Positions 9,016-17,092 of a DNA stretch of 64,000 nt are shown here, piece after piece. This DNA is from Anaerovorax odorimutans. Lineage in GTDB: Bacteria > Bacillota > Clostridia > Peptostreptococcales > JAAYPU01. Below the pieces are notes generated by a model. That model made no database searches. It saw only the letters and a program-made list of their open reading frames with translations, and had not been told where the DNA came from. Made by a program: the position numbers and the translations under genes. Where the stretch lies: the NCBI GenBank assembly GCA_016841185.1, contig JAENZQ010000001.1:198364-262363 (forward strand), given 5' to 3'. Every line of letters starts with the position of its first letter. Positions within the stretch are counted from its first letter, which is position 1.

Positions 9016-9707
9016 ACGCTCACCTCTGCTTTACCGGTCTCATGGTCATCCACCATTTCTCCATCTTTGAAATGGATCACTCTTTTTGCCATAGAAGCGA
9101 TATCCGGCTCATGAGTAACTAATATAATGGTCGTTCCTTCTTCATTCAACCGTTCAAAAATATCCATGATTTCAATACCGGATTTTGAATCCAGGTTTCC
9201 TGTAGGCTCATCGGCCAATATAATGGACGGATTATTCACGAGGGAACGTGCAATAGCGACCCTTTGTCTCTGCCCTCCCGAAAGCTCATTGGGCTTATGG
9301 TGCAGCCTGTCTGACAATCCAACTTTCTCCAGGGCCTCAACGGCACGTTCTTTTCTTTCGTTGGGTTTAACACCTGCATATAGCATAGGCAGCTCTACAT
9401 TTTTCAGAGCACTGCTCCGGGACAATAAATTAAAAGACTGAAAAACAAACCCAATCTTTTTATTTCGAATTTCGGCTAATTCATCCGGACTCATCCGGTC
9501 CACCTGTATCTGGTCCAGATAGTAGTATCCTGAAGTAGGCCTGTCGAGACATCCCAGAATATTCATAAGAGTAGATTTCCCGGATCCCGAAGGCCCCATT
9601 ACCGAGGTGAATTCTGCAGCTTTAATATGAAGATTCACATTCTTAAGAGCCTTTACTTCAATTTCTCCAAGTTTATATACCTTTACTAAATCCTGTATTC
9701 TAATCAT
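9012..9707 (-). CDS. ABC transporter ATP-binding protein, MacB/LolD type
   Basis: About 231 residues. Walker [13 protein letters not shown] signature [15 protein letters not shown], Walker [14 protein letters not shown] and the switch His in LVTHE are all present, as is the MacB-like tail. I start it at ATG 9707 ([11 protein letters not shown]) because AGGTG lies 6 bases upstream; an in-frame ATG at 9725 would add six residues that do not resemble the family. The start overlaps the end of the membrane-fusion gene. It powers the permease at 7798-9015. Confidence 0.93.
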   Translation of the reverse strand: MIRIQDLVKVYKLGEIEVKALKNVNLHIKAAEFTSVMGPSGSGKSTLMNILGCLDRPTSGYYYLDQIQVDRMSPDELAEIRNKKIGFVFQSFNLLSRSSALKNVELPMLYAGVKPNERKERAVEALEKVGLSDRLHHKPNELSGGQRQRVAIARSLVNNPSIILADEPTGNLDSKSGIEIMDIFERLNEEGTTIILVTHEPDIASMAKRVIHFKDGEMVDDHETGKAEVSV

Positions 9708-10989
9708 TCTTAACACCTGTTTCATTTACGGCCTGCATCATTAGATCTTCAGTTGGATTCAAGATCATCTGATCACCTTCCTTTAAATCGGAAGATATGA
9801 TTTCCACATTCAATGACCCTTCCAATCCTGTTTCGATCTCATGCATTTTTACGGTACCGTCCTCAGCTGACGTAAATACATATTGTGTTCCATCCCTTGC
9901 AGATAATATGGCTTCATATGGAGCTGTCAGAACCTCCTCTTTCTTTTCACACAAAATATCCACATTGACGCTGAATCCTGATTTTAAAAGAGTCCCCTCT
10001 TCCTTTATGATGGCTTTGACCTCCACCACAGATTCCGATCCCTGACTTGTCTGTAATTTCTTTGCATATGGACTAATAGAAGCAACCGTTGTTTTATAGG
10101 ACTGCCCATCATCGGTAGTTATGGTAACAGGATCCCCAAGCATAATTCTCCTGGCATCATATTCACTGACATTGGCCGTTATTTCCATTTCGTTATTATT
10201 AACCACATAGATAAACTCTTTTTCCGCCACCAACAATTCTCCCTCATGGGCAAAGACTTCCCCAACAATACCTGAAATGGGGCTTTTTATGTAGTGTTTT
10301 TCTTTTTTTGTCAACAGCGACTGATAGTTTAATTCTGCAAGCTCAACCTGATTCTTCTGCAGTGTAAGTTCCTGAACATACCTTCCGTCTTCAGTCTCGG
10401 TTTTGGCAACCATATACTTATTGTAAGCTTCGTCTAATTCCAGCTGAGATTCATCTATGTTCTGCTGGCTGACTGCGCCTTCTTCCAAAAGCTTCATTCT
10501 GGAATCATGAAGTTGTTTCAAGTGCTCATACCGCTGTTTCAGATTGGAAGCCGTCATAAGCGCCGCATCCATTTCATCCTGTTTCACCTTTAATCTGGAT
10601 TTTTCCAACTCCAGTTCTATTCTTGCTTTCTCTATCTGTTCATTGATCTCGGTAGGATCGATCAATGCCAGGAGTTGACCTTCTTCAATGGCATCTCCCT
10701 GCTTGACATTGAGTTCTTTAATGGTACCTTGTATAGGTGCAAGGATGGTTTTCTCCGCTGTAGAATTTACCATTCCGCTGACTTTAACACGATATTCCAC
10801 ATCTTCTTTAACAACCGGTACCATCATTCTGGCCATTGCAGGATCCGCTTTTCCGCCCCTGATAAAAGAAACTGCCACAACAACCACAATAATTATTCCT
10901 AAAACAATGGAAAGCTTCTTTCTTTTTTTAACAAACCCTTTTATTTTCTTGAAAGGGATCCTCAAAACATTTATTATTTTCTTCATCAT
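9700..10989 (-). CDS. Membrane-fusion (HlyD/RND-adaptor type) subunit of MacB-like exporter
   Basis: A 429-residue protein with an N-terminal membrane anchor (about 26-46), a first lipoyl half ([19 protein letters not shown]), a coiled-coil hairpin at about 105-215, a second lipoyl half ([19 protein letters not shown]) and a beta-barrel/membrane-proximal region. It is the MacA-like partner of the two ABC genes downstream, and first gene of the operon. Several family members in Gram-positive bacteria work without an outer-membrane channel. The upstream promoter and dyad (11023-11081) suggest repression by a small regulator not encoded in the window. Confidence 0.92.
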   Translation of the reverse strand: MMKKIINVLRIPFKKIKGFVKKRKKLSIVLGIIIVVVVAVSFIRGGKADPAMARMMVPVVKEDVEYRVKVSGMVNSTAEKTILAPIQGTIKELNVKQGDAIEEGQLLALIDPTEINEQIEKARIELELEKSRLKVKQDEMDAALMTASNLKQRYEHLKQLHDSRMKLLEEGAVSQQNIDESQLELDEAYNKYMVAKTETEDGRYVQELTLQKNQVELAELNYQSLLTKKEKHYIKSPISGIVGEVFAHEGELLVAEKEFIYVVNNNEMEITANVSEYDARRIMLGDPVTITTDDGQSYKTTVASISPYAKKLQTSQGSESVVEVKAIIKEEGTLLKSGFSVNVDILCEKKEEVLTAPYEAILSARDGTQYVFTSAEDGTVKMHEIETGLEGSLNVEIISSDLKEGDQMILNPTEDLMMQAVNETGVKND

Positions 10990-11022
10990 TTCAACTCCCG
11001 ATTTTTATATAGTGTAATTAGT

Positions 11023-11041
11023 GTACTATACTACATAGTAC
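11023..11041. promoter_or_regulatory. Dyad operator in the exporter promoter
   Basis: Perfect inverted repeat GTACTAT-N5-ATAGTAC lying just downstream of the predicted transcription start (near 11046). The symmetry and position fit a repressor operator, for example of a GntR/YtrA-type regulator; the regulator is not in this window. Confidence 0.55.
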
Positions 11042-11052
11042 TGACACACCCA

Positions 11053-11081
11053 AGTATACTGATATTAACATTCTTTGTCAA
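11053..11081 (-). promoter_or_regulatory. Sigma-A promoter of the MacB-like operon
   Basis: TTGACA (11076-11081) and TATACT (11053-11058) with a 17-base spacer on the minus strand, about 65 bases before the adaptor start codon. Near-consensus. Confidence 0.8.
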
Positions 11082-11132
11082 TGATAGAAATGTAAGAATT
11101 GTGTTAGAATCAAAACAGGACAAGGGGACAAA

Positions 11133-12054
11133 ACAGGACAAGGGGACAGGTTCCTTGTCCCAAATAACTTAACTCATCGCTTCCTATATTCTATCAATAA
11201 CACTCTTCGGTATCCCTGTTATTCTTGATAGCTGCCTTATGGAAACACCATCAATGGATTTTACTACTTTAATTATTTCATCCCTTTTACACTTCTCCTG
11301 ATGTTGCAAGTCACTAATATTATTTACCCCTGCGGCAACGAAATATCTTCTTACCTCTTTGTCTGTTTTTGCACTCTTTTTTGAGTGTTCTAAGCATTTG
11401 TCATCATTTTCCTCATTCATAAATTTATCAAACAGCTCTACTGCCTTTCTTCTATCATCGGAAAAAAGCTCAAGAGCTGAATCTATATCAGTTATTTCTG
11501 TTTTTCCCATATATTCTCTATAACTGCTCCATTCGTATTCTTTAACATGAGTCGATAGTCCTGCCTTTACTGGATTTTGGTGTATATATCTGAACAGGAC
11601 AAGGGGACAGGTTCCTTGTCCCAAATAACTTAACTCATCGCTTCCTATATTCTATCAATAACACTCTTCGGTATCCCTGTTATTCTTGATAGCTGCCTTA
11701 TGGAAACACCATCAATGGATTTTACTACTTTAATTATTTCATCCCTTTTACACTTCTCCTGATGTTGCAAGTCACTAATATTATTTACCCCTGCGGCAAC
11801 GAAATATCTTCTTACCTCTTTGTCTGTTTTTGCACTCTTTTTTGAGTGTTCTAAGCATTTGTCATCATTTTCCTCATTCATAAATTTATCAAACAGCTCT
11901 ACTGCCTTTCTTCTATCATCGGAAAAAAGCTCAAGAGCTGAATCTATATCAGTTATTTCTGTTTTTCCCATATATTCTCTATAACTGCTCCATTCGTATT
12001 CTTTAACATGAGTCGATAGTCCTGCCTTTACTGGATTTTGGTGTATATATCTGA
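11133..12054. repeat. 461-bp tandem duplication within a RAYT transposase locus
   Basis: 11133-11593 and 11594-12054 appear identical, offset by exactly 461 bases. The unit holds the 3' part of the transposase gene and the downstream hairpin GGACAAGG...CCTTGTCC (11136-11160 and 11597-11621). Just outside, an 18-base unit beginning AAACAGGACAAGGGG is itself doubled (11113-11148). The absence of visible divergence points to a recent event. Confidence 0.92.
11184..11593 (-). pseudogene. 3' fragment of RAYT transposase (duplicate)
   Basis: This is the duplicated C-terminal part of the gene at 11645-12403, beginning inside the RYIHQNPVKAG motif. It lacks the N-terminal domain with the HxH metal ligands, so it cannot be an active transposase. 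An open reading frame continues across the junction to 11624, but its first residues come from the REP hairpin and not from the family. Confidence 0.85.
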
Positions 12055-12403
12055 GCACTGTTAAATAATACCCTCCATCTTCAACAATTTCACTTTTATA
12101 TCGTTCTTGAAACAAATGCCCACATCGATTGTATTTCATATTATACCAATATACGTAGCTTCCACATATTCTTTTAATGGCCATTGAGATCGGCTCTTCG
12201 ATTTCTTTAATAAGTATATGTACATGATTGCTCATAAGACAGTACCCGTGTACTTCATATTTACTTACTGTCTTGTATTTCTTTATTGTTTCTATCAATC
12301 TTCGCCGATCTTCATCATCTTCGAATATATCCTGCCGGTTTATTCCCCTTATCATTATGTGGTATATTCCGCTTTCACTCTTTTCTCTCGCATATCTTGG
12401 CAC
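11645..12403 (-). CDS. REP-associated tyrosine transposase (RAYT, IS200-like Y1 family)
   Basis: A 252-residue Y1 transposase. It starts typically with PRYAREKSESGIYHIMIRG, has the HUH-type metal site in SNHVHILI, and the catalytic-tyrosine motif YIHQNPVKAG; a C-terminal helix-turn-helix-like segment follows (GVSIRQLSRITGIPKSVIDRI). I choose GTG 12403: AGGTGAT lies just ahead and this gives the family's N terminus; upstream in-frame GTG/ATG codons overlap that ribosome site. These single-copy transposases act on REP hairpins; matching hairpins flank the gene (11136-11160, 12440-12460) and recur in the genome segment. Confidence 0.92.
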   Translation of the reverse strand: MPRYAREKSESGIYHIMIRGINRQDIFEDDEDRRRLIETIKKYKTVSKYEVHGYCLMSNHVHILIKEIEEPISMAIKRICGSYVYWYNMKYNRCGHLFQERYKSEIVEDGGYYLTVLRYIHQNPVKAGLSTHVKEYEWSSYREYMGKTEITDIDSALELFSDDRRKAVELFDKFMNEENDDKCLEHSKKSAKTDKEVRRYFVAAGVNNISDLQHQEKCKRDEIIKVVKSIDGVSIRQLSRITGIPKSVIDRI

Positions 12404-12411
12404 ATTCATCA

Positions 12412-12460
12412 CCTCAGTGGTATTTTATTACATTTCTATTGGGGCAACGACCTGTCCCCA
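12412..12460. repeat. RAYT-associated terminal element, copy 1
   Basis: Sequence beginning CCTCAGTGGTATTTTATTAC and ending CAACGACCTGTCCCC, directly upstream of the transposase gene and overlapping its ribosome site. A second copy in the same orientation is at 13452-13505, so the two pilin-like genes 12465-13420 lie between direct copies. Confidence 0.8.
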
Positions 12461-12464
12461 TCCC

Positions 12465-13007
12465 TTAGTCCCTCTTCACATATTCATAAGCCGAACTTCT
12501 TGCAGCGCATATTTCCTGTAGCCCTAATAACGATAAACGATATTTGGGTTTTCCTGCAACGATGGTAACAATAACGGTAGGCTCTGTAATAACTTTTTGA
12601 TATCCCTCAACCGAATCTGTATATAACCGGCCATAACTGAAAGGCTCTCTGCCCAGATATCCATTGTTATGATATTCATATATGAATCCAGAATCATCAA
12701 TATAGAATACATTGTATTCTATTCTGTCTCTCCAGTAGCTGCCGACCTTTGGATAAAAGTTTTCATCCAGTTTCAAATTGTTCAGAATCAGGTGCCGGAT
12801 GGCTTTATTCCCTTCTTTCCGATTGAAAACTTTCAACCCTTCCCTGTATTCATAGGCATCGTAATAAAGGGCAGCCGCCGCCGAACACTCATTTGACACT
12901 GCTTTTAACTCTTCAAGTTTTACTAAATACAGATTATTGTCCATCTGAAAAATAAGGAATGCTGAATATAAAATAGCAATTGCCAGGCCAACTATTAAAG
13001 TTTTCAT
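12465..13007 (-). CDS. Pilus-cluster protein with N-terminal membrane anchor (TadE/F-like, putative)
   Basis: A 180-residue protein with a hydrophobic N terminus (MKTLIVGLAIAILYSAFLIF) and a mostly soluble, Tyr/Asn-rich remainder, probably extracytoplasmic. The layout, one anchor and an outside domain, is that of TadE/TadF-type pseudopilins, and it overlaps the 138-residue gene upstream by 4 bases. It closes the pilus operon, right beside the RAYT element. No firm family assignment from sequence alone; function inferred from the operon. Confidence 0.65.
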   Translation of the reverse strand: MKTLIVGLAIAILYSAFLIFQMDNNLYLVKLEELKAVSNECSAAAALYYDAYEYREGLKVFNRKEGNKAIRHLILNNLKLDENFYPKVGSYWRDRIEYNVFYIDDSGFIYEYHNNGYLGREPFSYGRLYTDSVEGYQKVITEPTVIVTIVAGKPKYRLSLLGLQEICAARSSAYEYVKRD

Positions 13008-13420
13008 GGCAATACCAGCTCGCTGGGTGCATAACTCTCTATAAAATAATAAGTGCTGTTTTCTTCATCTGAAATTCCTAATAAGGCATTCGCTGCAATC
13101 AGCTTTTTAAGAGGGATTCCGATTTTGTAATAAATCATCTCTCTTTCATCAAAGGCATTTGTACGATATTTCGGAGTCCTGGTAACCTCTATAATAATTT
13201 CCGACTCTTCTATTTCCCCGAACTCTGTCAGCAGATCGGTTTTTAATTCATCAATAATGTTGTCTGTAAAATATCCCTTTACTCTGGCTGCCTCTTTTGC
13301 ATTATAAACGTATTTCTGGAACTGACCGATATCATAATAATTTCTCTGTTCCAATGCATATTGCAGAGGAAATAGCAACAGCAGTATCACCACTGCCACC
13401 ATAACAATCAACTGCTTCAT
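13004..13420 (-). CDS. Pilus-cluster protein with N-terminal membrane anchor (pseudopilin-like, putative)
   Basis: 138 residues. The N terminus MKQLIVMVAVVILLLLFPLQ is a single membrane helix; the rest is a small, acidic, presumably extracytoplasmic domain (EFGEIEESEIIIEV). Start ATG 13420 after GGAGG. It shares the MKQLI-type start with three neighbours, as if all were targeted or processed the same way. It resembles TadE-like minor pilins in design. Function inferred from context. Confidence 0.65.
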   Translation of the reverse strand: MKQLIVMVAVVILLLLFPLQYALEQRNYYDIGQFQKYVYNAKEAARVKGYFTDNIIDELKTDLLTEFGEIEESEIIIEVTRTPKYRTNAFDEREMIYYKIGIPLKKLIAANALLGISDEENSTYYFIESYAPSELVLP

Positions 13421-13451
13421 ATTAAGCCTCCATTCTTCCCTTCACCCATCC

Positions 13452-13505
13452 CCTCAGTGGTATTTTTACCTTTTTTAATTGGGACAACGAACCTGTCCCC
13501 TTGTC
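13452..13505. repeat. RAYT-associated terminal element, copy 2
   Basis: CCTCAGTGGTATTTTTACC ... GGGACAACGAACCTGTCCCC, about 80% like the copy at 12412-12460, followed by TTGTCCCC. It separates the 48-residue gene from the 138-residue gene. Confidence 0.75.
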
Positions 13506-13507
13506 CC

Positions 13508-13654
13508 CTATGGTTTCATTTCTTGCATTTCAATCTTCCGGCGCATTAAATCTCTTGTTTTTGATCTTACAGAATCTTCTTCGTCTCCTATCAGCATCCC
13601 GTAAATATATATTCCCAAAATCATAGACATGAAAATAATGATCAACTGCTTCAT
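13508..13654 (-). CDS. 48-residue membrane-anchored pilus-cluster peptide
   Basis: A short gene: ATG at 13652-13654, stop TAG at 13508-13510. The product starts MKQLIIIFMSMILGIYIYGM, a single membrane segment, and ends in a charged 25-residue tail (DEEDSVRSKTRDLMRRKIE). It is a close structural twin of the 52-residue product encoded just upstream (membrane helix, then charged amphipathic tail). Such peptides may be Flp-type pilins or assembly factors. The Shine-Dalgarno is weak (AGGAACGG), but the ten-base gap to the upstream stop suggests coupling. Confidence 0.65.
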   Translation of the reverse strand: MKQLIIIFMSMILGIYIYGMLIGDEEDSVRSKTRDLMRRKIEMQEMKP

Positions 13655-13663
13655 AGTCCGTTC

Positions 13664-13822
13664 CTATTCTACATCATCTATCATTTCACTAATTTGCCTC
13701 GTAGCTTCATCTCTTATATCTTCTGCTCCTTTTTTTAAAGAATCAGAATCTCCAAAAATCAGAACAGCTCCAATATAGACCCCCAATGCCACCGTCGCAA
13801 GAATAACGATAATCTGTTTCAT
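13664..13822 (-). CDS. 52-residue Flp-pilin-like peptide
   Basis: Start ATG 13822 preceded by GGAGGG with good spacing; a further in-frame ATG at 13846 would overlap the TadC-like stop and is unlikely. The product, MKQIIVILATVALGVYIGAV followed by an acidic amphipathic tail (KKGAEDIRDEATRQISEM), has the size and layout of a Flp pilin, but I do not see a clear prepilin peptidase site (Gly followed by Glu/Tyr). It lies between the TadB/C-like genes and the other small membrane proteins. Confidence 0.65.
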   Translation of the reverse strand: MKQIIVILATVALGVYIGAVLIFGDSDSLKKGAEDIRDEATRQISEMIDDVE

Positions 13823-13835
13823 CTTATTTCCCTCC

Positions 13836-14699
13836 TTAGAATTCAAGCATATTATATATTGAATCCATCCAAACCGTTATAATGACAAAATTCAAGATAA
13901 TCACCATGGATGCTGCAATGATGGGAACAAACATAAGGTTGCTGAATAATTCCTGCTGCCTCAAGCGATTGGTAACTTTTTCATCGCGTACTGCAGACTG
14001 GAGCTGCACCAAATGTTCTTTTAATTCTGCAGGGTTCATGCCATCCAGCTTAGAAATGATATTTCCAAACTCACTGCCCAGTTTTGTCCCGGAAGCCGAT
14101 TTGAAAAATTCAACTGCCGCCTCCTGATTTCCCTCATGCAATAATACCAATGTTTTGGAAAATATCATTTTTGTCTTTTTTGTAAATCTTGTGATCTGCT
14201 CAATGAGAAAGAAAGCAGACATAGGAGTATCCTTCTGTGCTATTACAAGATTTTTCAATTGGGAAACAGCTTTATAAATCTCATCATCCGTTTTGATCCG
14301 ATGATGTCTTTTCAATATATTCAGTAATAGTGCAAAAGGCATTCTTTTATTCAATATGGTCAATCCGGGTGATGTTATGACGAAAAGAAAAAAAATGATA
14401 ATGATTATGATGACCGAATCTGTTGAAAATCCTTTTGCCGTGATTTGAAAAATAAAAGCCAGAAGAGAAACAGCGATCCTTAAAAGATTATATTGATAAA
14501 CAGTCAAAGGAATCCCTGTTCCTTTAAACAGGTCATTATGGTTCTCCAAACTTTTTCGCACCAATATCCTTGCATTCCTGAACCGGTATTTTCGAAAACT
14601 GACTTTTAGTTTGTTGTTTTTCTCCATCAGCCAACCTCGAATGCACCCTGTCCCGGTCAAAAGAAGAAATAGAATCAAAGCATAGTAAATGATTTTCAT
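13836..14699 (-). CDS. TadC-like (type II secretion F domain) pilus platform protein
   Basis: 287 residues with an N-terminal hydrophobic segment, two membrane segments at about 80-125, a helical cytoplasmic region, and a C-terminal hydrophobic pair (SNLMFVPIIAASMVIILNFVIITVW). The pattern and the position directly after another F-domain-like protein match TadC, the partner of TadB in the Tad inner-membrane platform. Start ATG 14699. The N terminus has a lipobox-like LLLTGTGC that may be accidental. Confidence 0.7.
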   Translation of the reverse strand: MKIIYYALILFLLLTGTGCIRGWLMEKNNKLKVSFRKYRFRNARILVRKSLENHNDLFKGTGIPLTVYQYNLLRIAVSLLAFIFQITAKGFSTDSVIIIIIIFFLFVITSPGLTILNKRMPFALLLNILKRHHRIKTDDEIYKAVSQLKNLVIAQKDTPMSAFFLIEQITRFTKKTKMIFSKTLVLLHEGNQEAAVEFFKSASGTKLGSEFGNIISKLDGMNPAELKEHLVQLQSAVRDEKVTNRLRQQELFSNLMFVPIIAASMVIILNFVIITVWMDSIYNMLEF

Positions 14700-14708
14700 A
14701 CAAAACCC

Positions 14709-15650
14709 CTATAAATCAAATTTTTGTTTCTGAAACAAAAACATACAGCATATATTGACCAGCATCAGCAGCAGAATCAGCAGAAACAGTTTTATGCCTG
14801 CCTCCGTGTGAAACTGATATGAAATGAACTTTTTAAAGGAAAATCCGAAATATTTTATGGCTATAAAAACTGTCAGCAGATACATAGCAGGAGAAAAATA
14901 TTTTAAAATCGAAAAGCCTTCCAGATTAATCTGCTTTGCTTTTTCTGCTGCTGTTTTGGCTTCCCGCAGTTCCAGTAAAATATCCTCCAATCCCATGCTC
15001 ACATTTACATGGCATTCAATGGCAAGGTATATGTTGTTTGTAAGCACCCTCATCCAATCCGTATTTACCGTGAATACCATTTCTTTTAAAGCATCCGTGA
15101 GCTCTTCTTCCTTTCTGTATTCTTTCAGAAGAAGCGACAATCTATAAAATGCCTTTCTGCAAACAGGCGCCTCCCGAAGTGTTACCATCCGGTCTACGGC
15201 TTCTATCATATTGAAATAATTTATTTTGTATTGATTCAATAGTTCTCCGACGATCAGATCTGCTTCAAAACTTCCCTCGGTTCTTATGGTATTTAATCGG
15301 ATATATAAAAAGAGATACGGAAACAGTCCAAAAAAAGCAGAAAAAAGAAGGGCCGACATTACAGGTGTCTGATTGACCAATAAAATAAAAACTGCAAAGA
15401 ATATACTCAAAGACAGAACCAGAAAGCCATAAACAGAGAAGTTCTTTTCCTGTAATGTCAGTGCCATTAATAAAGAAAGATGCCCGAACAGTTTTCCTCC
15501 GCCTATTTTCTTTTTTTCGGTCCTGAATCTCGAAAAACATTTTTTTCTCAGCAAGGATATTATGGAGGCAGAAAAAGTCATCCATATCCCTAAAATAATG
15601 ATAATATAACAGATGCTTTTTAAAAACCCGACTATCAAAATCCAATCCAT
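14709..15650 (-). CDS. TadB-like (type II secretion F domain) pilus platform protein
   Basis: 313 residues; membrane segments at about 8-30, 75-115 (two) and at the C terminus (about 245-310, two), with a helical cytoplasmic domain containing NMIEAVDRMV and MGLEDILLELREAK, as in GspF/TadB proteins. Start ATG 15650 with GGAG; its ribosome site overlaps the end of the TadA-like ATPase gene. With TadC it should form the membrane platform on which the CpaF-type ATPase acts. Confidence 0.75.
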   Translation of the reverse strand: MDWILIVGFLKSICYIIIILGIWMTFSASIISLLRKKCFSRFRTEKKKIGGGKLFGHLSLLMALTLQEKNFSVYGFLVLSLSIFFAVFILLVNQTPVMSALLFSAFFGLFPYLFLYIRLNTIRTEGSFEADLIVGELLNQYKINYFNMIEAVDRMVTLREAPVCRKAFYRLSLLLKEYRKEEELTDALKEMVFTVNTDWMRVLTNNIYLAIECHVNVSMGLEDILLELREAKTAAEKAKQINLEGFSILKYFSPAMYLLTVFIAIKYFGFSFKKFISYQFHTEAGIKLFLLILLLMLVNICCMFLFQKQKFDL

Positions 15651-15655
15651 AATCT

Positions 15656-17092
15656 CTACTCCTTAATATGATCATACGGGCTGAATTCTGTCACTTCTGT
15701 TAAAGGGTATTTTTCACTTAAGTCTCTCAGCTCCTTACAGAACACCTGAAACATTTCCGGGTTTTCTTCTTCCCCAATGATTTTTGATTTCTTTCCAACA
15801 TCATACTTCCATTTCCACGAATCAGTCTTTAAATCGTACTTACATATCTGGTGAATGATTATCCTTGATCCCTCATGTCTTAAATTATAAATCGCTTTTA
15901 AGCGTTTTTGAGATTTATCCTGCAATTGAATAAATTGAAAAATATATTGAAAACTTCCGGCTACCTTTAACATGGTGCTGAAGAGAGATCCCCCATAGAC
16001 CCGGATAATTTCATCCGCCACATCATAACAAAAGTCCAGTATATCTGTAGTATGGAAGGTGATCTTAACCCGCCTGGTTCCTTTATTGGCTGCTCTTACT
16101 GCTATATTAAGGGCTATACCGTCTCTGGCTTCTGCCATAATAATATAATCGGCATCGGAACGTAAAATACTTTTGGTCAGGTTTTCCAGCACTGCTCCGT
16201 CTGCTACCAACTGGACAACAGGTGCCCTGGGCATTAAAGCATGCAATGGAATCTCAGGGTCGGTTTCTACCATAACACCTTCGAGAGACGGATCCTCATA
16301 GCTCTGCCAAGTAGACAGAAAAGTAGTCTTTGCAGTCCTAACCGCTCCACAAAAGGCTACATTATAACCTATGCCGATCATGCTTTTAAACAATGGAATT
16401 GCATTGCGGGGAATCGTCCCCAACTCAGATTGTTTTTCAAAAGTAAATTCTTTTACAAAAAACTTACGGAAAACCAGTACTTCCTGATTCGGTTTCACCA
16501 AATCTTCCGAAAATATTGTTATACGGCTTCCATCCAGCATATAAACCTCATGATAGCTGTCGCCTGAACGTTTTTCAGGTGTATTCAAAAGCAAAGCTTT
16601 AATCAGCTGCTTACGCCTGTCGGCATTAATACGCTGAGGCATCAAAAGCGTTTTTCCGTCCACCATGAAAAAAATTTTATCCCCGATTACTTTTGCGGAA
16701 CTGCTGTCTTTGAATGCATCTGTAAACCACTGAGCCAAGCCTGACAAGCCCCAAAGCTCATGATAAACACCATCGGTCATGTCCGAATACCATTCCGGCT
16801 TCCAGACATTTAACAGATGGTTTGCTCTGAGGTACTCCCTTATTTTATCTTTGAAATATGCTACTTCCTTTTCATGCCCGATAATCGCTCTTTTATGATC
16901 CGAAAGTATTTTTTCATAATTTGAATTTGCCGTCTGCCACTCATTTTCAAAAAATGTTTTTACTTGATAACAGATTTCTTCAAATTGTTTCTGCCCGGTT
17001 TTGCGATTATCTATCATAGAAATGTCTGTTTCTTCAGTTTTAACATTCAAGTATTCTTCTAAAATAAATTCTTTTTCTTTCAGTTTTTTCAC
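15656..17092 (-). CDS. CpaF/TadA-like pilus assembly ATPase with altered Walker A
   Basis: 478 residues, cytoplasmic, related to the CpaF/VirB11 secretion ATPases. The P-loop reads GAVRTAKTT instead of the usual GGTGSGKTT, but the Lys-Thr-Thr core is kept; the family's second region is recognisable (ADYIIMAEARDGIALNIA, then THTTD-like FHTTD). Start GTG 17092 overlapping the stop of the upstream CpaE-like gene by 4 bases. It should drive pilus assembly through the TadB/C-like platform. The unusual P-loop could mean altered nucleotide handling. Confidence 0.8.
   Translation of the reverse strand: MKKLKEKEFILEEYLNVKTEETDISMIDNRKTGQKQFEEICYQVKTFFENEWQTANSNYEKILSDHKRAIIGHEKEVAYFKDKIREYLRANHLLNVWKPEWYSDMTDGVYHELWGLSGLAQWFTDAFKDSSSAKVIGDKIFFMVDGKTLLMPQRINADRRKQLIKALLLNTPEKRSGDSYHEVYMLDGSRITIFSEDLVKPNQEVLVFRKFFVKEFTFEKQSELGTIPRNAIPLFKSMIGIGYNVAFCGAVRTAKTTFLSTWQSYEDPSLEGVMVETDPEIPLHALMPRAPVVQLVADGAVLENLTKSILRSDADYIIMAEARDGIALNIAVRAANKGTRRVKITFHTTDILDFCYDVADEIIRVYGGSLFSTMLKVAGSFQYIFQFIQLQDKSQKRLKAIYNLRHEGSRIIIHQICKYDLKTDSWKWKYDVGKKSKIIGEEENPEMFQVFCKELRDLSEKYPLTEVTEFSPYDHIKE

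Noticed and set aside
11184-11624. Apparent intact 146-codon gene
   Set aside because: Its first residues come from the REP hairpin junction; the rest is an exact copy of the transposase C terminus. It is a duplicate fragment.
12218-12568. Overlapping plus-strand frames of 60-116 codons
   Set aside because: Antisense to the RAYT gene and its REP element; no ribosome sites or family resemblance.
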